Shown here piece after piece: positions 27,156 through 38,854 of a stretch of DNA of 64,000 nt (positions are counted from its first letter, which is position 1; every line of letters begins with the position of its first letter). This stretch comes from Hevea brasiliensis (taxonomy: Eukaryota > Streptophyta > Magnoliopsida > Malpighiales > Euphorbiaceae). The stretch is taken from positions 13,097,100-13,161,099 of the forward strand of contig NC_079496.1 of the NCBI RefSeq assembly GCF_030052815.1, in the 5' to 3' direction. Under the pieces are notes generated by a model that had not been told where the DNA came from, did no database searches, and saw only the letters and a program-made list of their open reading frames with translations. A program made the translations under genes and the position numbers.

Positions 27156-28049
27156 AACCACTCATCTTGTAATGGATCATTTGCCTTTTTCTTATCATTA
27201 TCCACATTTAAACATTCACTATCAATACCATCATCCATTGCAATTGCAGCAGCTCCTTCTTTTTCTTTTCTGCAACTACTTTTGAATTGTTTAAACTCTA
27301 CAAGATCTTCCTTCATCTTCATACAATGGTATTGAATGTGGCCCTTCTCATGACAGTAGTAGCATTCTCTATCTTCATGGTCTACTCATGGTCTAGAACT
27401 CGATCTACTATTCCTTCTCAAATTATTTCCATGTGAATTGCTTCTACCAAGATTAAAACCAGTAACAAAAGCTCCACCTTCATTGCTACTACCTGTCTTC
27501 TTGAGCTTTTCATCATCCAAGATAACTGCGATAACCTCCTCCACCTTCAAAGTCTCCTTCCCAACTGTTAGAGCTGTCACCAAGCTTTTATAAGAGTGTG
27601 GGAGAGAGGTTAAAAGCAAGAGGGCTTTATCTTCTTCATCAACCTTCACACCAACACTAGCCAATTGGGTAATTAATTTATTAAAAATATTAAGGTGATC
27701 TCTTACATCAGTACCTTCATCCATTCTGAGTTGGTATAACTCCTTTTTTAAGTACAAGCGATTTGTGAGTGATTTTAACATGTACAGGCTCTCCAATTTC
27801 TTCCATAAAACAACTAGCGAAGTCTCCTCCAAAACATGATATTTCACATCTGGGGCTAACGTCAATCTAATTGTACTCAAAGCCCTTTGTTGAAGCTCCT
27901 CCCAATCATCATCTTTCCTATGCCAGTTGCTTCTCGTTCAATGCTTTAATTAATCCATGTTGTACAAGGACATCCTTCATGGTACTTTGCCATAGACTAA
28001 AATTATTTTTCCCATCGAATGGCTCCACCTCAAATTTTGTGCTCACCAT
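27156..28049 (-). pseudogene. Copia-type gag (UBN2-like) and zinc knuckle, 5' portion of split element
   Basis: It starts at the ATG at 28049 (MVSTKFEVEPFDGKNNFSLW), the usual opening of plant copia gag. A frame change near 27,935 moves to the 27880-27386 frame, with LWKKLESLYMLKSLTNRLYL, LTSLPHSYKSLVTAL and VEEVIAVILDDE, hallmarks of the UBN2/copia gag core. A stop near 27,385 precedes a canonical CCHC knuckle (CYYCHEKGHIQYHC at about 27,325-27,370). The reading then runs through a Lys-rich linker to DPLQDEW at the junction with element 2. The protease continues on the far side at 16452. Confidence 0.88.
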
Positions 28050-28060
28050 CTTAAGCCACA

Positions 28061-28072
28061 GCTCCGATACCA
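28061..28072 (-). other. Primer-binding site of copia-type element
   Basis: Minus-strand TGGTATCGGAGC, one mismatch from the initiator-Met tRNA complement, lies 5 bases inside the right LTR. Confidence 0.85.
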
Positions 28073-28077
28073 CTTGT

Positions 28078-28440
28078 TGTGAAAAATTACAACCACACAA
28101 AATAAAGAATACAAAATTTAATGTGGTTCGGCGTAAGCCTACTTCACCAACAAATCTACTATTAAAGAAAAATAATTACACACTAATTATTTTTCTCACC
28201 CTCAAGATCACTCAAACAAAACTCACGGAATTTAACACACCTCTCCACTTTGTGGGCCCTCTGCAATACTTTCCATATAATGGCCAACCAACTATTCATA
28301 TATATAGGCCACTAAAACCTAGTCCTTCTAGGACTCTAAATATTAAACTTCCTAATTTAAATTCTACTAAATTTCCTAAACTAATTATACTTCCTAAACA
28401 AATTATACTTTCTAATTCCAATTGAACTTGGACTCTAACA
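28078..28440 (-). repeat. 5' LTR of copia-type element (363 bp)
   Basis: It begins TGTGAAAAAT and ends GGACTCTAACA on the plus strand. It is the partner of 15620-15972; one small difference is an extra CTAGTCCTTCTAGG segment near 28,318. Confidence 0.9.
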
Positions 28441-28611
28441 ATTCTCTTTCATAATATTATCACGTGGCATTCTCTATTATATGTAAGTTATAAAATATTT
28501 AATAGTTATCCTATTAATATTATAATAAGTAACCATTATTATAAGGAAACTTTATATTAATATATATTAATTATATATATTTATATATTTATAGTTATTA
28601 CATATATTTAT
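28441..28611. other. AT-rich spacer between copia element and solo LTR
   Basis: About 170 bases of AT-rich sequence. It opens with ATTATCACGTGGCATTCTC, similar to the start of the AT-rich repeat units at 55-64 kb. No gene was seen. Confidence 0.5.
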
Positions 28612-31600
28612 TGTAACACCCCTATTTGTATAGCCTGGTATATTTCACTGTTCCAGTGACCGGTATAGGTCCGGATAATTAAGAGGATTAGAACCACATC
28701 TAAGACAACTAGATAAGCCCTGAAAACAAATAATTAGAAATTGTCAAATAGTTAAGTATAAATAAGAAAAATAGAACACAAGAAGTTAAATAAGCCGGGA
28801 GTCACAGCGATGGGTGACCTTCTCGGGAAGGACTGCGAGGTCGATTTAAACTCGAAATTGGAACCGTAAAATGTGACGCCGCGGTCCTTAGGACTATTGC
28901 GAACATAATGGAAAAGAGAAAATCACAAAAAATAATTGTTAAGCAGGTCAAATAATTAGGTCAGAGATCCGGAAGAAATATCGAATTATTTGCAAACTGG
29001 ATCGAACCGGCGAGGGCAATTTGGTTAATTCACCCGTAGAGCTTACTCCTGACCTAACTATCCAATAAAATTGGAGAAACGAAAATGTCAGAAGTGAGAA
29101 TTAAATTAAAGAACTAAGGAAAAATAAACGAAAAAAAAAAGAGAAAAGAAAAAGATTATTACATCATGGATGACATCAATTATGATGTCATAATTGAATT
29201 TATTTTTTTCCTACCAATTTTGACTAAGTTAAAATCATAATTAAAGGCCAAAATAACATAAAAAGCCGAAACCCTCACCCAAAAGCCGAAACCCTCTCCC
29301 TCTCATCTCGATGTGTGCGTCCACCATTGAAGAACTCTTCAAACTTGAATAACTTGATGTTCATTCATAAAATCTAACCCTAAACCCTAAAAAAGCTTCT
29401 CAAGAACCCTAGATAAGGAGAATAGAAGAAAGAAGAAGGAAGAAAGATAGGAAATTGAAGCTTTGGAAATCCAAAGCAAAGGTTAGTGTTTTAACTCTTT
29501 ACTTCCTAGATTTAATTCATGTGTAGGTAGTGAAATAGCTTGGAAAGTGTGAGAAAATTGAAACAAACTAAAAGTGTGGACTATAAGTGAAATTCGGCCA
29601 GCCATGATACCTTGGAGTTTTGATATGTTCAATTTAAATTAGACATGAATTTGAACTTGATTAAGGTTGAATATGTGATTAGTGTAGTGAATTGGGTATG
29701 AATTAATCAATTGCATGATTAGGGTTCTTGACCCATGTGAAAAATTAAAGAAAAATTTGAGAAATGGTCTAATGATATGGTTGACCTTGCTTGAGTTGAG
29801 AAATGGTCATGTATGATCAATTGTGGTGTGTAGGAAGTGTTGGAACCAAGTTTAAATTCGGATTGGTTATGGTCAAATTGCAGGCAGCATGACCTAGGTC
29901 CCTTTCAGGGACTAAAACTAAAAATTTACCAACCCAATTGGTATGAGGCCAATTGGGAATGAAACTAGATATAAAATGACACATTTTTCATTTAGGAATC
30001 ATGCCCAGAAAGTGACCATGACTTAGTGAACAATTAGGCAAAATCTAGAATTAGGCACACTGCCCTGTACAAAAATAACCAAATAAACAGTGTTTGTTCA
30101 TTTGGCCATAACTTGGGCTAGACAGGTCCAAATGACCTGATTTTTGTGGCATTAGAAAGTTATGACATAGTACTACAACTTTTATGAAGAACACAAACCC
30201 AAATTATGCCCTTAACCAAGTCATTTAGCCACCCAAAATTAGTGACCTAAAATTGCCATAACCAAATTAGGTGCCCAGAAAATCTGGGTTAGGCCAATCC
30301 AGCCAGCCATGTTCAAATGGCTATAACTTGGGCTACAAAACTCCAAATGGAGTGATTCAAAAAGGGAAATAAAGTTAAGACAATAAGGAAAAACTTCTAT
30401 GAAGAAAACTTAGCCAAATTCTAACAGCAACATGACCAATGAAACAGTACAAAACAAGACACCAAAACTGAAAATTTGAAATTTGTGCCTAAAAGACTTA
30501 AGATTTGAGAAAATAACCAAAACTAACAAGTTAGGTAACCAAAATGTGGTATGTGGGTGAAAGTAGAATTCCCATACCTATTAAGCATTAGAATGTCAAC
30601 AAATTGACTTGAATAGTATCGTGAATAGTAACTCCGAAAGACAAAATCTTAAGAACATTAAATTAAATATATTAAGGCTAGACATAAGTATTTTTGAAAA
30701 TATTTTTGAATTTATTATAAGTTGTGATATTAAAACACTGTAAAATTGTGTGTTTCAGTTGAAAAGAATACCGGGAAAGAACCCGAGGCATCGAGTCAAG
30801 GCCAAGAGGCGACTCGCATAAGGTTTGTGCACAACATAAACATTCTGTGAAATTCGTTTGCAAAGTGCATGAAATGATTTGTGGTTTATTTGTATTGCAA
30901 AATAATGATTGAAATGTACACTATGCTTTTGATCTAAATTATTGAAAATTTGATGGTATATGATTTAATTGTCAGTAAATGTTTGATAAATTGATAAGAT
31001 AGTTTTGAAACCACAGTGTCATAACCATATATTTGAATGTCTCACTAGCATGACTAGTGGGAGAAATTAGTTTCGAATTTTGATTCCCTTTTTGACTGAA
31101 GTGTTGAGGTGTGTGTCAGTAGAGGAAGAAATTGAATGGGTACCCATATATTTGAGCTAGCTAGCCTTGTGATGTGATTTCTCATAAGCCTCTGGCTATT
31201 GAGATGATTATTGTTTTGAATGGCATGATATAACTGTGTGTTTTTATGAAATTTATTTTGAAACTTCCTAAATAAAATTGTTTGGACTAAAAGTTTGAAA
31301 ATCATGTTTTGCATCTGTTTCTCATATTCCGTTCAGTATTTGATTAAATGTGTTTTGAATTATGCATAAATGTATTTTAGTATGCTGTACACCACTGAGT
31401 CATAGTACTCAGCGATGACTGTTATTGCTGTCGCAGATATAGAGACTAGAGGAACAGCAGAGTGAGCTGCTGAGGTTATTGGAGCTACACCCCTAAAGTT
31501 CTTTCGGGTATATTTTATACCCTGTTTGTAATATTTATTTTGATGTATGTAAATGTATGTACATGTAATAACTGGTCATGAGCAGTTGTATAAAGTTTGT

Positions 31601-32071
31601 AATAATATTAGTTTGGATTTTTTGAATGTAAATTTTGGGTTGATGATTGTAAAGTGTTTTTACTTTAATGAAAAATGAATGGAATTGTTGAGTATTATTT
31701 TTTATGACAATTGAATTGAGAAATGATGTTGAATTGTGTTGTAGTAGTAGTGAGTTTGATGAATAAGAATTATTGAAAGTGTTTTTATAGGTTTTTGAAG
31801 AACTGTTTTCTTAAAATACAGACTGTCCTCTGCTGAAATTTTTCTAAAATTTGCGGACAAATAAAAATGAACAAAAATTTTAATTAGTTTTCAAACTCTA
31901 ATTAAATGTTTTTACTACCTATTAGAAAATGCTCACCACTTCTAAAAAGTAAGAAAATTATTTTAAAATCCCTTGTAGGGTACCTAATGAGTTATCGGTA
32001 GGTGAAATTCGGTAGTTCATTAGGTATTCTACGGGATCATGTTATATCTTACAGAGGGGTAAAGTGTGACA
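28612..32071 (+). mobile_element. Second solo LTR (Ty3/gypsy type)
   Basis: A 3,460-bp unit begins TGTAACACCCC and ends GTGTGACA, with the perfect 5-bp target duplication TTTAT (28607-28611 and 32072-32076). It is collinear with the solo LTR at 452-4134 (the same GTGACCGGT opening, the same end with CTTACAGAGGGGTAA) but more diverged. No primer site or coding region is present, so this too arose by LTR-LTR recombination. Confidence 0.92.
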
Positions 32072-32076
32072 TTTAT

Positions 32077-33119
32077 TTCCTAGTATTGTTTTATTTCAGT
32101 ATGTTCTTGACCAGCAATGTGGGGTCAATTCTTTAAAAAATAAAAACAAAGGAACGTTAAAATAAGACACACGATTCATGCAACTCCCTGTAACTCCTTA
32201 TCCTTCTAGTGCTTGATGTAGACATTAATACTCCTATAATTGAAGATAACACTTATTTTCCTTTCTCTTATTCAGCTTACCAACTTTTCAAATTAAGGAT
32301 ATTGTAGGTTTTATTTAAAAGTGAAAAAAAAAATTGCTAGGCAATTATTTTGAAAAAAAAAAAAAGAAAAACTCAAAAAATTTATAGGCTCAGACATGGG
32401 ATTTTCTATTAAGAAGGAAAATTCAGTACGATAAATTTTATTAATTTTGTTTGGCATATACCGGGACCTGAGCTCAAATTAGACCTTACAACTCTACAGA
32501 CCACTCCAATTCTACTAAAGCTCATTAGTATATATTTTATTAATTTTAGTAAACAGCCTCTTGTAAAATAACGTTAAGGCTGCGCACATTAACTTAGAGG
32601 TGAATGCCAACTAGTATGTGAACTTATACACCAAAATTGACCCATAATACTACATAATCACAATAATATAACAAAATTATTAAAATCACTGGCAATGACT
32701 TTATCAATTAAGAGGCTTGACTTGACAATTAGACGAAATTGACTTTTTATGACTTTGCTTCACCCAAAAACAAACATTTCCTCCTTGTTTATATTACAGT
32801 AAGAATTGATGAATTAAAATCCCAAACAAAATAACAGTAATGTATGGTTCATGCAAAGAAATTTGATGGGAAGCAATTTTATTTGAATTTCATTCACTTT
32901 ACTTGCCATTTCAGTTGTAGTTACTTAAAACTCAGATGTGAAATATCAAATTAATTTTAGTCAGAGTTCTGCGGAGAACTCACGATTAAGATGACAATAA
33001 CATTATATTACATTTTTATACAGGACAAGCAAAGAGTGTGAAGCAGGGAAAGTAAAAAGGGAATTAACAATCAAACATGCATTCATACACAGCATTAAAA
33101 CACTTTTTCAAAGGCTTAG
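32077..33119. other. Intergenic segment downstream of receptor kinase A, duplicated at 49.2-51.1 kb
   Basis: No gene was seen. From about 32,340 to 33,119 the sequence is collinear with 49,250-49,570 and 50,640-51,097 (for example AACTTAGAGGTGAATG and AAATCACTGGC). It is the 3' flank of the duplicated receptor kinase segment. Bases 32,077-32,330 have no counterpart here. Confidence 0.75.
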
Positions 33120-36100
33120 CTACTGACACCTCCTTGAAAAAAAAATTTCTCCCAAATTTACTTCTGAGAATGGCTTAGTCAATGGATGCCATTTATTTAT
33201 CAGCTGTGAAGAAACTTGTTTCATGGTTGGGCGAGATTGCGGATTGACACTCAAGCAGGCAAGTGCGAGTTGTGCAATATGTATTACTCCTTCAGCAGCT
33301 TCATTTTGAGGAGTTGGGAGACGTTGATCAATCACATCCTTAAGTAGTGTAGTATGATTCATCTGTGAAAGAGATGAAATGAAACCACCTGGATGTCTTC
33401 CTATTAGAATTTCAAGTGTCACCACACCAAAACTGTAAACATCGCATTTTTCATTGACGATCATGGTGTAAGCTAGCTCTGCAAAAATGTCCAGTCACGT
33501 GTTAGCTTGCAGGTTTGCAGTGGCATTGTAAGTCAAATAAAAAGCTTGATCTTAGATCACTTATTGTAGTACTGCATTGATCTTAGTTTGCATGATTAGA
33601 TCACTTATTGTAGTACTGCATTGATCTTAGTTTGCATGATTCTGAAATTTGACAAATTTGGATTTAATTTAGCAAAGAAATGGAATTCTTACTAAATTAT
33701 ATTAGCTAATCTAGACGGAGCCAGAATTTAACAAAATTCCCTAACAATCTGGACAGCATTTTCCCTAACAATGTTTCCAGGAAGGGAACCACAGCATTAA
33801 TTGTGTAATGAAATTTCAGTAGAACAAATTATGTTTATCAATTGCACAATCTAATCGTCTTGCACTTCATCAATCTGCACATGAACATGCCTTCATCTAT
33901 GCGTAACCCATTTATAGGCACCAGAAACTATATCAAGGATGTTATATGAGTTTGAGTTCATTTGCAGAAGAGGTTCAGCTAAAAGGCAAAGTTTTTAAGA
34001 TTATATTAAAAAAAATGGATTAAGAAAATTTGTTAACTTTATAATGATAAATAAATGAAGCCAAAGAATGTACCTGGTGCCGAGTACCCGAATGTGCCTG
34101 CAAATGAGGTCCAATTTGACGAGTCTGGCATTAAGATCCTAGCTGTTCCAAAATCAGAGACATGAGCCTCAAACTCTGAATTCAATAGAACATTGTTACT
34201 GGAAATGTCTCGATGGATGATTGAAGGAGAGCAGTCATGGTGCATATAGGTCAATGCATTAGCTATTCCCTTAACAACATGTAGCCTCCTAAACCAATTC
34301 AACTCCACTGCTAGTTCTTCATTGCTTAAAATATTTCTTACACTTCCCCTTTCTATGAATTCATAAACCAAAAATGAGAGTTTGGTGTGTGAACAAAAAC
34401 CATGTAACTTCACAATATTTCGATGACGTATGTTTATCAATGCACAAATCTCACTTTTAAACGCTTTGAAATCAGCCATCTCTCCATTTTGTGACTGGTG
34501 AAGTTTCTTTACAGCAACCACTCGACCAGTTGGCAGCACAGCTTTGTAGACGATTCCATATCCTCCAATCCCAACGCAATACTTGGGGTTGAACTCCTCT
34601 GTAGCCTTAACAATGTTTTCATATTGCATATCCTTATTACAAACCCACATTGCATAAATATCTTCACCACTCGGCCCTTCCTCTGACTTAGCTTTTCTGT
34701 TTCTAATTCTTTGGCGGCGAAGAAAGAAACCCCCAACCAAGACAATAAATAGAAACAGACTACACACGATGGTAATGACAACAACAACAACCAGTTTACT
34801 ATCTTTTTTTCTGATAGCTTTGTTGATTGCAACTAAGGCACAAGCCTCTAGTCCAGTGTTATTGCCACACAGGTGTCTGTTGTTTTGAAGTGCTTCAAAT
34901 GGAGCCTGTTGAAAGGCTTTATTGTGGGGAATTGGGCCCTCTAACTCATTATAGGATATATTTACAACACTCAGGCTCGATAAATAATCAAAAGTAGTTG
35001 GAATGGAACCTGACAGTAAATTGTGGGAGAGGTTCAATGTCTCCATTCTTTGCAACTCACCAAGTTGTGGTGGTATCACTGCTGTTAACAAATTTTGACT
35101 GAGATCAAGACTTTCAAGAGTGCCTAAATTGCCCAACTCTACAGGAATACTCCCTGAGAATTTGTTCATGCTGAGATTCAAGAACAATAGCTTTGAGCAA
35201 TATCCAAGCTGTTTGGGAATTGCTCCACTTAGATTGTTAGCTGCCAATTGAAGACGCTCAAGAACAGATAATAATCCAATTTCTTCAGGAATGCCACCTG
35301 AAAGTTCGTTATCATCAAGAGAAAGTTCAAACAATGTTAACTTCCCCAATTCCTTTGGAATCTTCCCTGCAAGGTGATTTGATGAGAGATCAAGTAAATG
35401 CAATTGAGCTGCCATCCCGATGTCAGCTGGTATTGTACCAGAAATATTATTATTGGAGATTTTCAGCGTTGACAAGTTGCCAAAACCTTCCCATTTCCAT
35501 GAAAGCTCACCATAGAATTTGTTATCGCTCAAATCCATGAAGTTCAACTGTGGGTATATGCCAAAATATTCAGATATGTTTCCAGTGAGTTGGTTGGCCT
35601 CAAGATGGAGTCTCAATAACCTGCTACAATTTCTCAGGCTTCTTGGGATGGGACCCGTGAAGTCATTTCCATTAATAGCAAAAGACTTGAGACCTCCACC
35701 AATGCATACGTCTTGTGGTAACTGGCCAGTGAATCTATTTGAATATATTATGAAAACTTCCAAAAGAGTGAAGTTGTTCATCTCTAAAGGGAGAGTTCCA
35801 GAAAGGTCATTCATTTCAAGGAAGAGTCTAGTTAGCTCTGTCAACTTCCCAATTTCTCTAGGTAAGGAATTCGAAAGTTGGTTGTCAGTAAGATAAAGAT
35901 AAGATAACGTTGTCAAGTTTCCTATAGAAGTTGGAATTGGACCAGTGAGATTATTATGTGACAAAGCAAGTTCTGTAAGTGATCTGAGCATGCCAATTTC
36001 TTGAGGTATGGAACCAGAAAGTTGGTTGCGATCAAGATAAAGAGCCCAAAGATTTGTCAAGTTACCTATGGAAATTGGGATTATACCAGTGAGACTATTT

Positions 36101-36744
36101 TCTGAAAAAAAAATCTCAGTGACAAATTTCAACATTCCAAGTTCTTGAGGTAAGGAGCCTGAAAGTTGGTTCCTTTGAATGTAGAGAATTGGCAATGCTG
36201 TCAAATTCCCTATAGAAGCTGGTATTGTACCAGTGAGAAAATTGTCTGATAAATCAATGTACGTGAGAGAATTCAACATCCCAATTTCTTGGGGAATGGA
36301 ACCAGAGATTTCATTGACAGAAAAATCAAGGATTTTGAGCTTGGATAGATTGCCAATATGGGAAGGAATGTTCCCATGGAAAGAGTTATTACTAAGGTTA
36401 AGCTTGACAAGATTGGGAAATGATGGAAAGCTGAAACTCTGAAGCGTACCTTCCAAACCAGAATCTGTAAGGCTTATATTGGAGACACTTCCTGCCTCAT
36501 TGCAGTGGATACCGAACCAATTGCAGGGTCTGCCAGCAGTAGTATTCCAAGAAGACAGGAAATATTGGCTTTGATTATCAAGAGAAGCCTTCCATCTCAG
36601 AAGAGAATCTGCTTCTGCTTCTTCAGTTTGAACAGCAGCAGGGGATGCAGAAGAAAGAACATGAACAGAAAATACTAGTAAAGGAATAAGATGGAAAAGG
36701 AGTGAGGAAAATAAGCGGACTAATTTCTGTAGTATGGAAGCCAT
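33120..36744 (-). CDS. MIK2-like LRR receptor kinase A (exon 1 36744-34074, exon 2 33478-33120)
   Basis: The predicted 1,009-residue plasma-membrane receptor kinase closely fits the MDIS1-interacting receptor-like kinase 2 (MIK2) group. Residues 1-33 form a signal peptide. Cys pair C74/C81 caps the LRR domain, which runs from about 85 to 610 and closes with a second Cys pair (626/635). The membrane span is about 651-675. The kinase has the Gly loop IGGYGIVYK (726-734), Lys746 in VAVKK, helix-C Glu765, HRD at 844-846 with Asn851, DFG at 864-866 and APE at 889-891, so it is an RD kinase with every core residue present. The Glu of APE straddles the splice junction; exon 2 supplies CDVYSFGV and the Arg in SRPTM. 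Splice signals are GT at 34073-34072 and AG at 33480-33479. Arabidopsis MIK2 acts in perception of SCOOP peptides and cell-wall or pathogen cues; the ligand here is unknown. Confidence 0.93.
33479..34073 (-). other. Intron of receptor kinase A (595 bp)
   Basis: Bounded by GTACATTC (donor) and TTTTTGCAG (acceptor) on the minus strand, in phase 1 between the codons of SAP and ELAY. It contains a perfect 44-bp tandem duplication (33553-33596 and 33597-33640) that is single-copy in the intron of receptor kinase B. Confidence 0.9.
35884..36315 (-). repeat. Three 144-bp coding repeats (48-residue LRR pairs) in receptor kinase A
   Basis: Residues 144-287 consist of three 48-residue units. Each pairs an SGS(I/L)PQE(I/L)GML repeat with a TG.IP.SIGNLT repeat. 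A fourth, partial unit ([14 protein letters not shown]) follows. Pairs of 24-residue LRRs have therefore been amplified together. Confidence 0.85.
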
Positions 36745-38854
36745 AAACTGTGAGGATGGAGAGATGGGTAAAAAAGAAAATGGGGATTGAGAGGCAATGA
36801 CCGAAGAAGATATGCAGAGAAATTTTTGTCATTACCTAGAGGGTGTCGTGGTCGCCATCATCACGGTACAATATATATTGAGCTTTATATGTAAGATAGA
36901 TAAAATTTATATATTTATCTCTTCAATTTGTAATAAATTAAATTTAAACAAATTTTCTGGTTTTGGACTGTTGTTGAATTCACAGCCTCAATGTCGGATT
37001 TTGTTAGGATTTTTTTTTTTAATTTACTTGACAATGAAAGCAATGCAACTTGCAAGCAAGTTTCAAAGAAAAAAGAAGGTGTTTTGATTTACACGCTATA
37101 ATTTATTGTGTGAGAAAGAGTTTTCTATCTAATTAATTTTTATTAATGCCACTCAAGGATTATTATTATTATTATTATTATTTTATTTGAAGTGTAGGCC
37201 CGTATAGTGAAACAGTCAAAGGAGAATTGTGGATTTGTATGTCATCGTAATGACTCTCAAAAACTGCAATCGCAGGGGATTAATGGAAATCAAACAAATT
37301 GAGTAACGTTCCAGCCGATTTCAGTTTATACTCGATTTTGATTAGAGTTTAATCCAATTCAATTCTGATTTTTTATAATTTCGATTAAAAAATGTTTTGA
37401 TTCACGTGGTGTCTTCTAAAGATGTCACTTATTTATTTATTTATTTATTTTTAAATAATTTGAATGGACTGAAATTGATGGCTCAAGCCACTAGTTTTTT
37501 TAATTTAGAATGTCTTTTATCATTTCTTAGTTTCATATAAAATAAAATTATTTTTTAAAAAAATAAATTGATTTAATATAAATTTACAATTTATCTTGTA
37601 AAATTTTTATGAAATTATATTTTTTTAAAGTAAAGTAGTTAATTATATAATATTTATCAACTTAATAGAAAAAAAATAAATTTTTTAAAAAAATACATAT
37701 AATATTTTTTAATAATATTAAAAATATTAATTATAGATAACAATAAATAAGGTATATTCATATATTATTTCACATTTAAAATATATGATTTTTATTAAAA
37801 TTTATGATATTAGAGAAAATATTATAGTTTAACACAATTTTACAACTAACCTCACAATATTTAAACAAAATGATATTATTTTTTATAAAGAAATTAATTA
37901 TGAAAGATTTATTAACTTAACATAAAAAAAAAATTGTTTACTGTAAAATAAGAAAAACACAGCTAAACATTTTTTTAGTGATGCTATAAAAATTTATTAG
38001 TTAAGATAATAAATTTTCCCTATTAGATGATTTGAAAGTGATTTGTTTTTTTTTTCAATCCGTAGGGAGATTAAATTGAGCTGCTCAAAGGGTTTACCGA
38101 CCAAATTACAAATAATTTAACAATAAAAAAATTGCTGGACGATATAATAAAATCAAACCGGAGACTTTTCAATTTTTTAAAACTTGCAAAAAAATAGATC
38201 AGAAAATTGAGCCGAGACTTATTTAAATGATGCAAAAAAGTAGATCTCCCTGACTTCCTCTGCTGGACCTCTTAAAACTCTTTTTTCGCTATATCTCCTT
38301 TCCTGCTTAATTTCTACTTTGGAACGTCGACTAAGCTACCGTATGAGAATGGGATGTGCAACGATTGTGAGAACATTAACTTGCGCACAACCCACAAACT
38401 AAGTTATCTAGAATGACAAGCACAGGACTGAGTAATTTGACGGTGACACTTGCAAATTGGCTTGAATTTTCAAGGCATATATTTGTCGGTTCTGTGGCCA
38501 GAGTCTTCCACGAATAAACATATGTGATTGTTAAATTTGAAGAGAGTATTAATCAAATTACAATTTAATTTATTTTAATTTAGACTTTTATAAGTGATTA
38601 AATTGCTTTACATATTAAAATGATTAGCCAAATTAATATTGTAATCTCATCACTTATATTTACCATTTAATTTTTGTGTATTCCCAATGTGGAGCTTAAA
38701 TTCCCAATGGTGTTTACCCAAAACAAAAGAAGAATGAATATTCCTTCACTGAAAAAGAATGTAGCTAAGATTTTTCACCACAAAGGGTGCTATTTTTCTA
38801 CTAGGATTTTTTTTTTCTTTATATAGGTGGAGTGGGAGATTCTAACTAAATATA
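36745..38854. other. Upstream region of receptor kinase A
   Basis: No gene was seen. Bases 36,745 to about 37,450 show patchy collinearity with upstream DNA of receptor kinase B (54,674-54,775, then about 57,790-57,870 and 59,240-59,420). From 37,450 to 38,050 it is very AT-rich; an (ATT)n run lies at 37,161-37,182. I recognise nothing in 38,050-38,854. Confidence 0.6.
36883..36891 (-). promoter_or_regulatory. Candidate TATA box of receptor kinase A
   Basis: Minus-strand CATATAAAG about 140 bases upstream of the ATG at 36744, a plausible distance for a plant core promoter. This is by position and sequence only. Confidence 0.35.

Larger units (their letters stand above)
15620..28440 (-). mobile_element. 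Ty1/copia-type non-autonomous element, split by element 2
   Basis: Its LTRs are 15620-15972 and 28078-28440. Without the 10.7-kb gypsy element inside it, the interior is only about 1.4 kb and encodes gag, a CCHC knuckle and the first part of protease up to the GAG-pre-integrase boundary. Integrase, RT and RNase H are absent. A primer site and a purine-rich tract are both present, so this was a complete-ended but gag-only element before it was interrupted. A target duplication is not perfect: ATTCT occurs at 28441-28445 and at 15612-15616, but three extra bases separate the left copy from the LTR. Confidence 0.85.

Noticed and set aside
27871..28425. 184-codon plus-strand open frame
   Set aside because: It is antisense to the copia gag and LTR, which are clearly recognised on the minus strand.
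34039..36744. Receptor kinase A as a 901-residue protein ending in [10 protein letters not shown]
   Set aside because: The last 11 residues are intron read-through. A GT donor at the APE motif and a matching AG acceptor before ELAYTM join it to exon 2 at 33478-33120.
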